NCBI RefSeq assembly: GCF_011300875.1
Contig: NZ_CP049862.1
Span: forward strand, 3,162,001-3,226,000
Direction: 5' to 3'
Origin: Sanguibacter sp. HDW7
GTDB taxonomy: Bacteria > Actinomycetota > Actinomycetes > Actinomycetales > Cellulomonadaceae
Length of the DNA stretch: 64,000 nucleotides
Shown here: one piece after another, positions 32,031 to 40,361 of the stretch
How the letters are laid out: every line of letters begins with the position of its first letter
Numbering within the stretch: the stretch's first letter is position 1
Position numbers and translations under genes: made by a program
Notes under the pieces: generated by a model
Seen by the model: only the letters and a program-made list of their open reading frames with translations
Databases searched by the model: none
What the model was told of the DNA's origin: nothing

Positions 32031-32837
32031 TCAGGCGAGGAGGGCAGCCATCTTCTTCGCGATCATCTCCGTCGCGCGTCGGGGCGAGAGGCGCGAGAGC
32101 TTCTCGAGCCCGCGGACGTCGGGCCCGACGAGCACCCGGAACGGCCCCTTTTCGACGGCGTCGGCGATCTGGCGACCCGCCTCGGCGGGCGAGGTGACCT
32201 TGGCACCCGCCGACGCGGCGTCGGTGTGGCGGCCGGGCGTCGCGGCCCCGGAGTTGCTCGCGATGTTCGTGCCGATCGCACCGGGGAAGACGGTCGTCGC
32301 GCGGACGTTCGTGCCGAGGAGCTCCGCGTAGAGCCCTTCGGTGAAGAGCTTGACGGCAGCCTTCGACGCACCGTAGGCGGACTGGCCGGGCACGGGCGCG
32401 AGCGCCCCCATGCTCGAGACGTTGACGATCGCGGCGGCGGGTCGCTCGAGGAGGTCGGGCAGGAAGGTCGTCGTCATGCGGACCGTGCCCCAGAAGTTCA
32501 CGTCCATGACGCGTCGGATCTCGTCGAGGGAGAGGTCCTTGACGGGGACGAAGCGCTGGATGATGCCGGCGATGTTGACGACGGCGTCGACGTGGCCGTG
32601 CGCCGCGAGGGCCTCGTCGCGGAGGCGGGAGACCGCGGCGTCGTCGGTGACGTCGACGACGTGGGTCGTGAGGCGGGGGCCGTCGGGGCCGGCGAGCTCG
32701 ACGGTGCGGGCGAGCCCGGCCTCGTTGCGGTCGGCGGCGACGACGTGCGCTCCGCGGGAGCGCAGGGCGAGGGCGACCTCGCGTCCGATGCCGTCGCCCG
32801 CCCCGGTGACGACGACGACGCTGTCCTTGATGAGCAC
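32031..32837 (-). CDS. Short-chain dehydrogenase/reductase (classical SDR)
   Basis: A 268-aa SDR. The cofactor motif TGAGDGIG is near residues 10-17, followed by DVTDDAAV, NIAGI and the catalytic set Ser (VNVSSMG), Tyr and Lys in SAYGASKAAV. An Asp-like second strand (AADRNEAG) suggests NAD or NADP with weak preference. The substrate is unknown. AAGAAGG lies 6 nt before GTG 32837, which decides the start. It is divergent from a TetR gene whose operator lies between, the usual TetR-target arrangement. Confidence 0.92.
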   Translation of the reverse strand: MLIKDSVVVVTGAGDGIGREVALALRSRGAHVVAADRNEAGLARTVELAGPDGPRLTTHVVDVTDDAAVSRLRDEALAAHGHVDAVVNIAGIIQRFVPVKDLSLDEIRRVMDVNFWGTVRMTTTFLPDLLERPAAAIVNVSSMGALAPVPGQSAYGASKAAVKLFTEGLYAELLGTNVRATTVFPGAIGTNIASNSGAATPGRHTDAASAGAKVTSPAEAGRQIADAVEKGPFRVLVGPDVRGLEKLSRLSPRRATEMIAKKMAALLA

Positions 32838-32893
32838 GTGAACCTTCTTCCCGGCCGGACGCCGTTGTCCGTCCGCTCGTGTCGCTGCGGTAG

Positions 32894-32927
32894 AACCGGA
32901 GATCAACCTCCGGTTACCGTCGATAAT
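32894..32927. promoter_or_regulatory. TetR operator and -10 between SDR and TetR genes
   Basis: AACCGGAG (32894-32901) and CTCCGGTT (32908-32915) form an inverted repeat with a 6-nt spacer, a typical TetR-family site. GATAAT at 32922-32927 is a good -10 for the TetR gene, about 35 bp before its ATG. The repeat would block both promoters. Confidence 0.7.
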
Positions 32928-32960
32928 AGTCGAAGGTCCTAGCCGCCGAGGAGGCACGTC

Positions 32961-33599
32961 ATGACCGAGACCGCGCCGCACCACCTGCCCACCGGCGCAC
33001 GACCGCTCCGGTCGGACGCCCGCCGCAACCGTCGACGCCTGCTCGAGGCCGCGACCGCCGTCTTCGTCGAGCACGGGCCCGACGCTCCGCTCGACGAGGT
33101 GGCCCGCGTGGCGGGCGTCGGCCCCGGAACTCTCTACCGACACTTCTCGGGGCGCGACGACCTCCTCGCGGCCGTGCTCGAGGGCGTCGTCGAGCGGGTG
33201 CTCACGTCCGTCCGCGAGGCCCGGGCGACCGAGCCCACCGCGTGGGACGCGCTCGTCCGGGCGACCGGCTGGTCGCCGCCCCTGCGCGTCGCGCTCCACC
33301 TCGCGCGCGGGGTCCCCGACGGGGCCTCGCCGACGCTGCGCGCGTCGATCGACGAGGTGCTCGACGTCCTCGACGGCCTCGTCGCCGCGGCGCAGGCCGA
33401 GGGGGCGCTGCGCGACGACGTCACGACGGGCGACGTCGTCCTCCTGGCCGCCGCGACGAGCCGGACGCTCCCGCTGGACCCGGCAGCGGCGGAGAACGCC
33501 TTCCGCCGCGCGCACGCGCTCGTGCTCGCCGGGCTGCGCAGCGGCGCGACCGCACCGTTGCCGGGCACCCCGGTCGCCCTCGACGACCTCCCCCTCTGA
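32961..33599 (+). CDS. TetR family transcriptional regulator
   Basis: A 212-aa TetR regulator. The HTH is at about residues 20-65 (RRNRRRLLEAATAVFVEHGP, DEVARVAGVGPGTLYRHFSG). The C-terminal ligand domain is unassigned. It probably represses the divergent SDR gene and itself through the palindrome in the shared promoter. GAGG precedes ATG 32961. Confidence 0.93.
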   Translation: MTETAPHHLPTGARPLRSDARRNRRRLLEAATAVFVEHGPDAPLDEVARVAGVGPGTLYRHFSGRDDLLAAVLEGVVERVLTSVREARATEPTAWDALVRATGWSPPLRVALHLARGVPDGASPTLRASIDEVLDVLDGLVAAAQAEGALRDDVTTGDVVLLAAATSRTLPLDPAAAENAFRRAHALVLAGLRSGATAPLPGTPVALDDLPL

Positions 33600-33636
33600 C
33601 CCCGACCCAGCGCCCCGCGACCCAGCCGAGCCTCTG

Positions 33637-33689
33637 CGAGGTCGCTGCTGCGGACCGAGGTCGCCGATATGCATCGCCGACCTCGGTCC
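33637..33689. repeat. Palindrome family C, copy 2
   Basis: Arms 33652-33668 and 33673-33689 (GGACCGAGGTCG core) pair with one mismatch around ATGC. The preceding CGAGGTCGCTGCTGCG (from 33637) is shared with copy 1. It lies between the convergent TetR and kinase-mannanase genes; the two C copies bracket the TetR/SDR pair. Confidence 0.85.
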
Positions 33690-33713
33690 TCGCCGCCCAG
33701 GGGCGACGTGTGC

Positions 33714-35588
33714 TCAGCGCCCCCGCATCGCCGCGTACGCGTCGCGCACGACGTCCGCACCCGGCTTGGCGTACATGCAGTAGTCGGTGTTCGACGCGGC
33801 GTCCTCGGGTGCGTAGAGCTCGGCGGGCCAGTCCCACAGGAAGAAGCCCTGCACCCAGGGGCGTCGCGCGCACGCCTCGAACATTTCGGCGAGGTAGTCG
33901 GCCTGCGCCTGCCCGGACGGCGCGCCGTCGAGCGCCCAGTCGTTGGGCCGGGCGGGCGACGTGTCGCGGCTGGGGCAGCCGGCCTCGAGGAAGACGAAGG
34001 GCTTGCCCTCGCGCTCGACGACGGCCTCGATGCGGTCGAGGTGCTGCTCCCACGTGCCGGTCGGGTAGTAGCCGGACGACGAGATGACGTCGACGGCGTC
34101 CCACCACGTGAGGCGGTCCTCCTGGTACTTGTCGCAGTTGTAGGTGACGAGGCCCGGGTAGACCTCGCGCACCGCGGCGACGAGGGCACGCCACTCGGCG
34201 TCGCGGCCTTCGGTGCGGACCATCTCGCAGCCGACGGAGAGCATCTCGACGCCCTCCTCGGCGGCGATCCGCGCGTGGTGGACGATGAACGCGGTGTACT
34301 GCGCGAACCACTGCGCCCACGTGGGCTCGCCGGGCACGTCGGCGTCGAAGAAGCCGATGAAGGCACGCCACGTGCCGTCGGCGGAGTCGACGACGGGCTT
34401 GAGGCAGACCTTCCAGCCGCGCTCCTTGGCGGCGCGGATCGCGGCGCGCACCTCGTCGTCGGTCACGGTGGGCTCGTCGCCGAAGGGGATCTCGGTCGAC
34501 TGCGCCGTGGCCTGCTGGGCGGTGAACGCGACGGCGACCCAGTCGACGCCGAGCGTCGTGAGCTCGTCCATCGACCGCTCTGCGGCAGGTCCGGTCCAGG
34601 TGCCGCGGACGCCCGTCCAGCCCCAGGTCATGCCCGTGCACGGCGCGCCGGCGAAGGGCACGGGGGCGACGGGGCCGAGGACGTCGCGCAGCTCGGCGCG
34701 CGTGGGCGGGTTGGCGCCCGCACGGGAGACGGTGACGGAGGCGGCCGCCGCCGCGGCGCGGGCCGCGGTGAGGAGGGCCGCGTCGGACAGGGTCCGCAGG
34801 CGTGCCGCCCCCGAGGCGCCGGCGACGCCACGCGTCGCGAGCGCGTCGAGCAGCGCCCCCATGAACGTGTCGCCCGCGCCGACGGTGTCGACGACGTCGA
34901 CGCGCCGGCCGGGCACCTCGAGGAGCGTGCCGTCGTGGCGGAGGAGCCAGGCGCCGTCGCCGCCGCGCGTGACGACGACGAGCCCCGCGCCCCACTCCGA
35001 CCAGCGGCGGGCGACGTCGAGGGGGTGGACGCCGGGTGCGAACCAGGCGAGGTCCTCGTCGGACACCTTGACGACGTCGGCGAGCGCGACGATCTCCTCG
35101 ACGCGTGCGCGCACGGCGTCGCCGTCGCGGACGAGAGCGGGCCGGATGTTCGGGTCGATGCCGACGACGGCGCTGCCGCGTGCGCGGCGCACGGCGTCGC
35201 GCACGGAGGTCCCGCCGGGCTCGAGGAACAACGCGATCGAGCCGACGTGGAGGACGTCGGCGTCCGCGACGTCCACGTCACCGAGCTCCCACGCGAGGTC
35301 GAACTCGTAGGAGGCGACGCCTGCGGCGTCGAGCGTCACGGCGGCCGACGACGTGCGCCCGGTCGACGGGACGTGGGCCGCGACGTCGACGTTCGACTCC
35401 TCGAGCCAGCCGCGGACGAGCCGCCCGCGGTCGTCGTCCGCGAGCGCGGTGACGAGCGTGACGTCCCGGCCCAGGCGGCCGAGCGTGAGGGCGACGTTCG
35501 CGAGCGAGCCGCCGGGCAGGTCGCGCGGGCCGTCCGGCCCGGGCACGACGTCGACGAGGGCCTCGCCGACGACGAGGAAGCGCGTCAT
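33714..35588 (-). CDS. Fused PfkB sugar kinase - GH113 beta-mannanase
   Basis: One uninterrupted 624-aa frame. Residues 1-305 are a PfkB fructokinase-like kinase: GGSLANVALTLGRLG near 27-40 and the catalytic GAGD at 237-240. Residues 320-624 are a complete GH113-type (beta/alpha)8 domain with acid/base Glu455 (SVGCEM) and nucleophile Glu535 (FLEAGCPS). Only about 15 residues link them. The hydrolase starts at its own Met320 (ATG 34631; GTG 34661 also possible), but neither has a visible Shine-Dalgarno. Expected roles are fructose phosphorylation and cytoplasmic beta-1,4-mannan-oligosaccharide hydrolysis. ATG 35588 overlaps the isomerase stop by 4 bp. Last gene of the mannan operon. Lost stop codon or assembly error are alternatives. 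Confidence 0.85.
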   Translation of the reverse strand: MTRFLVVGEALVDVVPGPDGPRDLPGGSLANVALTLGRLGRDVTLVTALADDDRGRLVRGWLEESNVDVAAHVPSTGRTSSAAVTLDAAGVASYEFDLAWELGDVDVADADVLHVGSIALFLEPGGTSVRDAVRRARGSAVVGIDPNIRPALVRDGDAVRARVEEIVALADVVKVSDEDLAWFAPGVHPLDVARRWSEWGAGLVVVTRGGDGAWLLRHDGTLLEVPGRRVDVVDTVGAGDTFMGALLDALATRGVAGASGAARLRTLSDAALLTAARAAAAAASVTVSRAGANPPTRAELRDVLGPVAPVPFAGAPCTGMTWGWTGVRGTWTGPAAERSMDELTTLGVDWVAVAFTAQQATAQSTEIPFGDEPTVTDDEVRAAIRAAKERGWKVCLKPVVDSADGTWRAFIGFFDADVPGEPTWAQWFAQYTAFIVHHARIAAEEGVEMLSVGCEMVRTEGRDAEWRALVAAVREVYPGLVTYNCDKYQEDRLTWWDAVDVISSSGYYPTGTWEQHLDRIEAVVEREGKPFVFLEAGCPSRDTSPARPNDWALDGAPSGQAQADYLAEMFEACARRPWVQGFFLWDWPAELYAPEDAASNTDYCMYAKPGADVVRDAYAAMRGR

Positions 35589-36820
35589 GACGCCACCTGC
35601 CCGTCCGCGACGGCGCGCGCGATCGAGGGGCCGAGCGGGAGGCGCGGCAGGAGCGCGGACTGCACGGCGTGGTAGAGGTCGGGCTTGCCCGGCCAGACCG
35701 TGCCGGCGGGCTCGAGCGTCGGCGAGAGCTCGTGGTGCCACGATCCGTTCTCGTGGTCGACGACGTACGTGACGACGTGGTCCCACCAGCGGGCGTAGAG
35801 CTCCGCGTAGCGGTTCTCGCCCGTGCGGCGGTGGAGCGTGTCGGCGGCCGCGGTGGCCTCGGCGGCGACCCAGTGCATGCGGTCGCGCACGACGGGCTCG
35901 CCCGTCCAGCCGGTCGTGTAGACGAAGCCCTCGGCGCCGTCGGCGTCCCAGCCGTCGGCGGTCGCCCGCTCGAAGAGCCGGACGGCGGCGGGCAGGAGGT
36001 CGTCCGGGGCGGCGAGGCCGAGCGCGCTCTCGACGTGGATGAGGAGGCGCGCCCACTCGAAGCCGTGGCCGATCGTCGCGCCGTACGGCTTGAACTGGTC
36101 GCCCGGGCGGTCGGCGTTGAGCTCGAGGTCCGCGACCCAGTCGGGGCCGAAGTGCTCGGGCAGGCGGCCGTCGTGCTCGCCCGCGAGGCCGACGACGAAG
36201 CGCGCGATGCTCGCGGCACGCTGTCGCCACGCGGCGTCGCCCGTCGCGTCGGCGACCGCGAGGAGCGCCTCGACGGAGTGCATGTTCGCGTTGATGCCGC
36301 GGTACGGGTCGAGCGTCGTGAACGTGACGTCCCACGTGTCGACCGCGCGGCCCGCGGCCTCGTCCCAGAACTTGTCGAGGTAGACCGCGCAGGCCTCGTC
36401 GAGCAGCTCGCGCGCCCCCGGGATCCCGGCGAGCGTCGCGGTCGACGCTGCGAGGAGCACGAACGCGTGGTCGTAGCAGGACTTGCCCGAGGCGACGTCG
36501 GGCGCGCCCTGCGCGTCGAGCGCGTGGAACCAGCCGCCGTGCTCGGCGTCCCGCAGCGGGCCGGTGAGGCCCGCGAGGGCGCCGGCCGCGACGGGTGCGG
36601 AGCCCGGCACGCCGAGCATCGCGCCGAGCGCGTACACGTGGACGGTGCGGCACGTGATCCACGTCTGGACGCCGCGGTCGGTCCAGGGCTGGCCGTCGTC
36701 GCCGAGGTAGGCGGCGCCGCCGCCCGGGGCGACGACGTGCGCGCGCCCGAAGTCGAGGAGGTCGCGGACGTGCTGGTCGAGCCAGGCGCGGTGCGTGGGC
36801 AGGGAGGTCCAGGGGATCAT
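35585..36820 (-). CDS. manI: AGE-family sugar isomerase (mannose isomerase, YihS/ManI-like)
   Basis: A 411-aa (alpha/alpha)6-barrel enzyme of the N-acylglucosamine 2-epimerase superfamily. Length (YihS is 413 aa) and residues match the aldose-ketose isomerase branch: Arg58, His181 (ANMHSVEA), His252 and Glu255 (GHGFEWARL) and the His362/363 pair (WHHEL). The likely reaction is D-mannose to D-fructose. Sitting between beta-mannosidase and fructokinase genes it supplies the missing step to fructose. A cellobiose/mannobiose 2-epimerase is the main alternative. ATG 36820. Stop overlaps the kinase start. Confidence 0.88.
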   Translation of the reverse strand: MIPWTSLPTHRAWLDQHVRDLLDFGRAHVVAPGGGAAYLGDDGQPWTDRGVQTWITCRTVHVYALGAMLGVPGSAPVAAGALAGLTGPLRDAEHGGWFHALDAQGAPDVASGKSCYDHAFVLLAASTATLAGIPGARELLDEACAVYLDKFWDEAAGRAVDTWDVTFTTLDPYRGINANMHSVEALLAVADATGDAAWRQRAASIARFVVGLAGEHDGRLPEHFGPDWVADLELNADRPGDQFKPYGATIGHGFEWARLLIHVESALGLAAPDDLLPAAVRLFERATADGWDADGAEGFVYTTGWTGEPVVRDRMHWVAAEATAAADTLHRRTGENRYAELYARWWDHVVTYVVDHENGSWHHELSPTLEPAGTVWPGKPDLYHAVQSALLPRLPLGPSIARAVADGQVAS

Positions 36821-36845
36821 CGGTGAGCCCTTCGTCGTCGTGCGG

Positions 36846-36918
36846 CCGGGACGGTGGACGCCCGTCCCGGTGAGGTGCGTGCGGGGGTGACGGCGGCACC
36901 CCCGGGGGTGCCGCCGTC
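36846..36918 (-). terminator. Twin hairpins inside the mannan operon
   Basis: A perfect zero-loop 30-bp palindrome (36889-36918) starts 10 bp after the beta-mannosidase stop. A second hairpin (36846-36854 with 36862-36870, 7-nt loop) follows it. They lie between beta-mannosidase and isomerase in the same operon, so they may be an attenuator or an mRNA 3'-stabiliser instead of a full stop. Confidence 0.7.
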
Positions 36919-36927
36919 GCGACCGGT

Positions 36928-39423
36928 TCAGGAACGGACGAGCTGCCCTGCGTGCTTGAGGACGGCGCGGTCCGTGAGCGCCGCCGCGTCGACCGCGACG
37001 GGCGAGGTGACGCGGAACGTCGCGGTCTCCCCCGGCAGCAGCGTGACGAGCATGTCGTCGACGCGCGCGTCCGGGTGGACCTTGTCGACGAGCAGCGCGA
37101 GGTCGTGGACGACGACGTCGGGCGTGATCGTCACGGTCGTGACGAAGCCGTCGGGGCCCTCGGCGACGGTCGCGTCGACCGTGAGACCGGGGTCCGACGC
37201 GAGGCGTGAGTCGCGCGGCTCCGCGAGGAACCGCACGCCACGCACGTCGCCGAGCGTCGCCGTGACGAGCTCGACGGCGGCGTCACCGGCCGTCGCGACG
37301 TCCGCGGGGACGGGCACGACGACGATGCCGCGCGCCGCGACCTCGACGGGCACGGTGGCCGACGCGAGCACGTCACCGTCGTAGGAGACGCGCTGCAGCA
37401 CGAGGTCACCGGACCACGGCTCGGGGCTGTCGTCGTGCACCGCGACGACGAGGCCGTCCTCGCGGGGCTGGACCGTCACGAGGCGGTCGGCGTGCTGGTG
37501 CGCGAGCTCGTACGCGAGCGGCTTGGGGCGGCCGTCGCCGTCGACCGCTGCCCACGACGTCACGGGCCAGCAGTCGTTGATCTGCCAGACGACCGAGCCC
37601 ATGCACACGGGGGCGTGCGAGCGCAGGTGGCCGATGCCCGTGCGCAGGGCGCGGGCCTGGTTGAGCTGCATGGCCCAGTGCCACGCGTCCATGTCCGAGG
37701 GCAGCTCGAAGTGCGGCAGCAGGCCGTACCAGAGCTTGTTGTTGCCGTCGGCGGCCTTCTGGTGCGTCACCATGCCGGGCGACTCGGGCGACATCGGCTC
37801 GTCGTGGATCGAGCGCGTGAGCGTCGCCCACGTCGGCGGGGCCTGCCAGCCGTACTCCGCCATGAAGCGCGGGACGTCCTTGAGGTAGGCGCTCATGGGG
37901 CGGCGGTTCCAGGCCTCCCACGAGTGCATGGAGCCGTGCTGCGCGTCGTTGGGGTGGAGGTCGAGCGTGCCCGACCACGGGGACGACGGCGTGTAGCCCG
38001 TGCCCGGCGAGAGCTCCGCGACGATCGCGGGGAGCAGCTCGGTGTAGTACCCGAGGCCCCAGCTGGCGCCGGCGAGGCGCGGCTGCCACGCCCAGTCGTG
38101 GAAGCCCCAGATGTTCTCGTTCGAGCCGTTCCACAGCGCGAGGCTCGCGCGGTGGGCCAGGCGGGCGACGTTCTCGCGCGCCTCGGCCTCGACCTCGGAG
38201 CGCAGCGGCTCCTCCTCCGGGTAGGCGGCGCACGCGAACGGGAAGTCCTGCCACACGAGCAGGCCCTGAGCGTCGCACGCGTCGTAGAAGTCCTCGGTCT
38301 CGTAGAGGCCGCCGCCCCAGATGCGCAGGAGGTTCATGTTCATGTCGACGGCCTGGCCGACGCGGGCGACGTAGCGCTCGCGCGTCACGCGGTGCGGGAA
38401 CGCGTCGTCGGGGATCCAGTTGGCGCCGCGGACCCACACGGGCTCGCCGTTGACGACGAACGTGAAGCTCGTGCCGTGCTCGTCCGGGGTCATGTCGAGG
38501 GTGATCGTGCGGAAGCCGACGCTGCGGTGGGCCGCGTCGACGACCGTGCCGTCCGCGGCGAGCGTCACGTCGACGTCGTGCAGCGGCTGGGCGCCGTGCG
38601 TGCGGGGCCACCAGAGCTCGACGGACGCGAGCTCGACGTCGGCGGTCGCGCTCGTCGCACCGGCCGGGACGTCGACCGTCGTCGTCGCGTCGCCCACGGC
38701 GACGGTGAGCGTGAGCGGCACGTCCGCGACGCGCTCGACGTCGACGCTCACGCGGACGACGCCGCGCGCGCCCTCGGTCGCGCCGTCGGGCAGGAGCGCC
38801 TCGGTGCGGACCGCGGCGAGGCGGGCCGTCGACCACGACTCGAGCCGCGCGGGCTTCCACAGGCCGCTCGTCGCGGTCGCGATGCCCCAGTCCCAGCCGA
38901 AGCTGCAGGCCATCTTGCGCATGGCGTAGAACGGGTGCGCGTTGCCCGACTGCGGGCGGATGCCGAGCTCGAGCGCCTGCTGGTTCGCGTAGCTGATGGG
39001 CGACGTGAACGCGACGACGAGCTCGTTGTCGCCCTCGCGCAGCGCGGCCGCGGCATCGAGGCGGTAGGAGCGGTGCATGTTGGCCGTGCGGCCCACCTCG
39101 ACACCGTTGACCGTCACGGTCGCGACGGTGTCGACGCCCTCGAGCACGAGGTCGTGGCGGTCGTGGCCCTCCGCGCTCCACGCGAACGTGGTGCGGTACT
39201 CCCAGTCGCACGCGCCGATCCATGCGAGCACGTGCTCGTTGCTGTCGAGGTACGGGTCCGGGATGATCCCGGCGGCGAGCAGGTCGGTGTGGACCGAGCC
39301 GGGCACGGTCGCGGGCACCGTGCCGAGCTCGAGGCCGTAGGGCACGGGGCCGCGGGTCGCGCGCACCGTCCATCCGTCACGGAGGTCCCGGGTCGTGGTC
39401 GAGGGGACCTGAGGGTTCGTCAC
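36928..39423 (-). CDS. GH2 beta-mannosidase
   Basis: An 831-aa GH2 exo-beta-mannosidase. The jelly-roll N-terminal domain contains CDWEYRTTF and PQSGNAHPFYAMRKMACSFG. The barrel has the acid/base Glu in LWNGSNENIWGF and the nucleophile Glu in RFMAEYGWQAPP, and WQINDCWPVTSWA is typical of beta-mannosidases. No signal peptide, so it cleaves imported mannooligosaccharides. GTG 39423 overlaps the permease stop (GTGA); the frame upstream of it is antisense of the permease end. Part of the mannan operon. Confidence 0.92.
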   Translation of the reverse strand: MTNPQVPSTTTRDLRDGWTVRATRGPVPYGLELGTVPATVPGSVHTDLLAAGIIPDPYLDSNEHVLAWIGACDWEYRTTFAWSAEGHDRHDLVLEGVDTVATVTVNGVEVGRTANMHRSYRLDAAAALREGDNELVVAFTSPISYANQQALELGIRPQSGNAHPFYAMRKMACSFGWDWGIATATSGLWKPARLESWSTARLAAVRTEALLPDGATEGARGVVRVSVDVERVADVPLTLTVAVGDATTTVDVPAGATSATADVELASVELWWPRTHGAQPLHDVDVTLAADGTVVDAAHRSVGFRTITLDMTPDEHGTSFTFVVNGEPVWVRGANWIPDDAFPHRVTRERYVARVGQAVDMNMNLLRIWGGGLYETEDFYDACDAQGLLVWQDFPFACAAYPEEEPLRSEVEAEARENVARLAHRASLALWNGSNENIWGFHDWAWQPRLAGASWGLGYYTELLPAIVAELSPGTGYTPSSPWSGTLDLHPNDAQHGSMHSWEAWNRRPMSAYLKDVPRFMAEYGWQAPPTWATLTRSIHDEPMSPESPGMVTHQKAADGNNKLWYGLLPHFELPSDMDAWHWAMQLNQARALRTGIGHLRSHAPVCMGSVVWQINDCWPVTSWAAVDGDGRPKPLAYELAHQHADRLVTVQPREDGLVVAVHDDSPEPWSGDLVLQRVSYDGDVLASATVPVEVAARGIVVVPVPADVATAGDAAVELVTATLGDVRGVRFLAEPRDSRLASDPGLTVDATVAEGPDGFVTTVTITPDVVVHDLALLVDKVHPDARVDDMLVTLLPGETATFRVTSPVAVDAAALTDRAVLKHAGQLVRS

Positions 39424-40361
39424 TTCGTCGCTCCAGAGGTGAGGCCTGAGTAAATGTGCCGCTGGAGGGCGAGGAACGCTACCAACGTCGGCACGATCAC
39501 AAGAATCGTACAAGCCGCGATGAGCTCCCACTCGGAGCCCTGCGGACCCTTGAAGCGGAACAGCGCGGTGGAGAGGACACCGAGCTCACCGCTCGGCATG
39601 TAGAGGAAGGGTAGGTAGAACTCGTTGTAGATCGCGATGCCCTTGATGATGACCACGGTCGCGATCGCCGGGCGCAGCAGCGGCAGGATGACCGAGCGGT
39701 AGATGCGGAACCGGTTGGCGCCGTCGAGCATCGCGGCCTCGTCGAGCGAGCGCGAGATCGAGCGCATGAACTGCATGAAGATCTGGATCGCGATGATGTC
39801 GGTCCCGAGGAACAGCAGGATGACCGACCAGCGCGTGTTGAACACGCCGAGGAAGTTGATGATCTTGAACGTCGCGACCTGCGTCGTCACGGCCGGGACG
39901 AGCGACGCGACGAGGAAGCCCGACATGACGAGCCCGCGGCCGCGGAAGTTGAAGCGGTCGATCGCGTACGCCGTCATCGTGCCGAGCAGGATCGTGCCCA
40001 CCAGCGCGACGGCCAGGATGACGAGCGTGTTGACGAAGGCGACGATCATGTCGCCCTCGAGAAGGACCTTGGAGTAGTTGCTGAGGTTCAGCCAGTTCTT
40101 CGGCGGGTCGAGCGGACCCGTCGCCGCGAACTCCGCCTTCGTCTTGAACGACGCGAAGAGCAGCGTGAGCAGCGGCACGATCGCGACGAGCGACGCGACG
40201 ACGAGCGACACGTACTTGAGGACGGCCGCCGCAGGGCTCGAGACGCGGGCCGTCCGAGCGCGGTTGCGCGCGCTCGCGGCACGGAAGCGGTCGCCGAGCG
40301 TCAGGGTGCGCTCGACACGCACGTCGTCGCTGCTGGGAGGGGTGAGGGTCGGGGCGCTCAT
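39420..40361 (-). CDS. Carbohydrate ABC permease, MalG type
   Basis: A 313-aa inner-membrane permease. Six helices follow a 50-aa cytoplasmic N-terminal tail. The EAA loop EAAMLDGANRFRIYRSVILP couples to an ATPase. It pairs with the preceding MalF-type permease and the binding protein to import mannosides. ATG 40361 overlaps the upstream stop (ATGA). No ATPase gene lies in the operon, so a shared MsiK-type ATPase elsewhere in the genome is expected. Confidence 0.92.
   Translation of the reverse strand: MSAPTLTPPSSDDVRVERTLTLGDRFRAASARNRARTARVSSPAAAVLKYVSLVVASLVAIVPLLTLLFASFKTKAEFAATGPLDPPKNWLNLSNYSKVLLEGDMIVAFVNTLVILAVALVGTILLGTMTAYAIDRFNFRGRGLVMSGFLVASLVPAVTTQVATFKIINFLGVFNTRWSVILLFLGTDIIAIQIFMQFMRSISRSLDEAAMLDGANRFRIYRSVILPLLRPAIATVVIIKGIAIYNEFYLPFLYMPSGELGVLSTALFRFKGPQGSEWELIAACTILVIVPTLVAFLALQRHIYSGLTSGATK

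Noticed and set aside
33714-36899. 1061-codon frame suggesting a three-domain protein with the isomerase
   Set aside because: Codons before ATG 35588 are a shadow frame of the AGE isomerase (Arg/Pro-rich, no motifs). Only the kinase and GH113 parts have real domain sequence.
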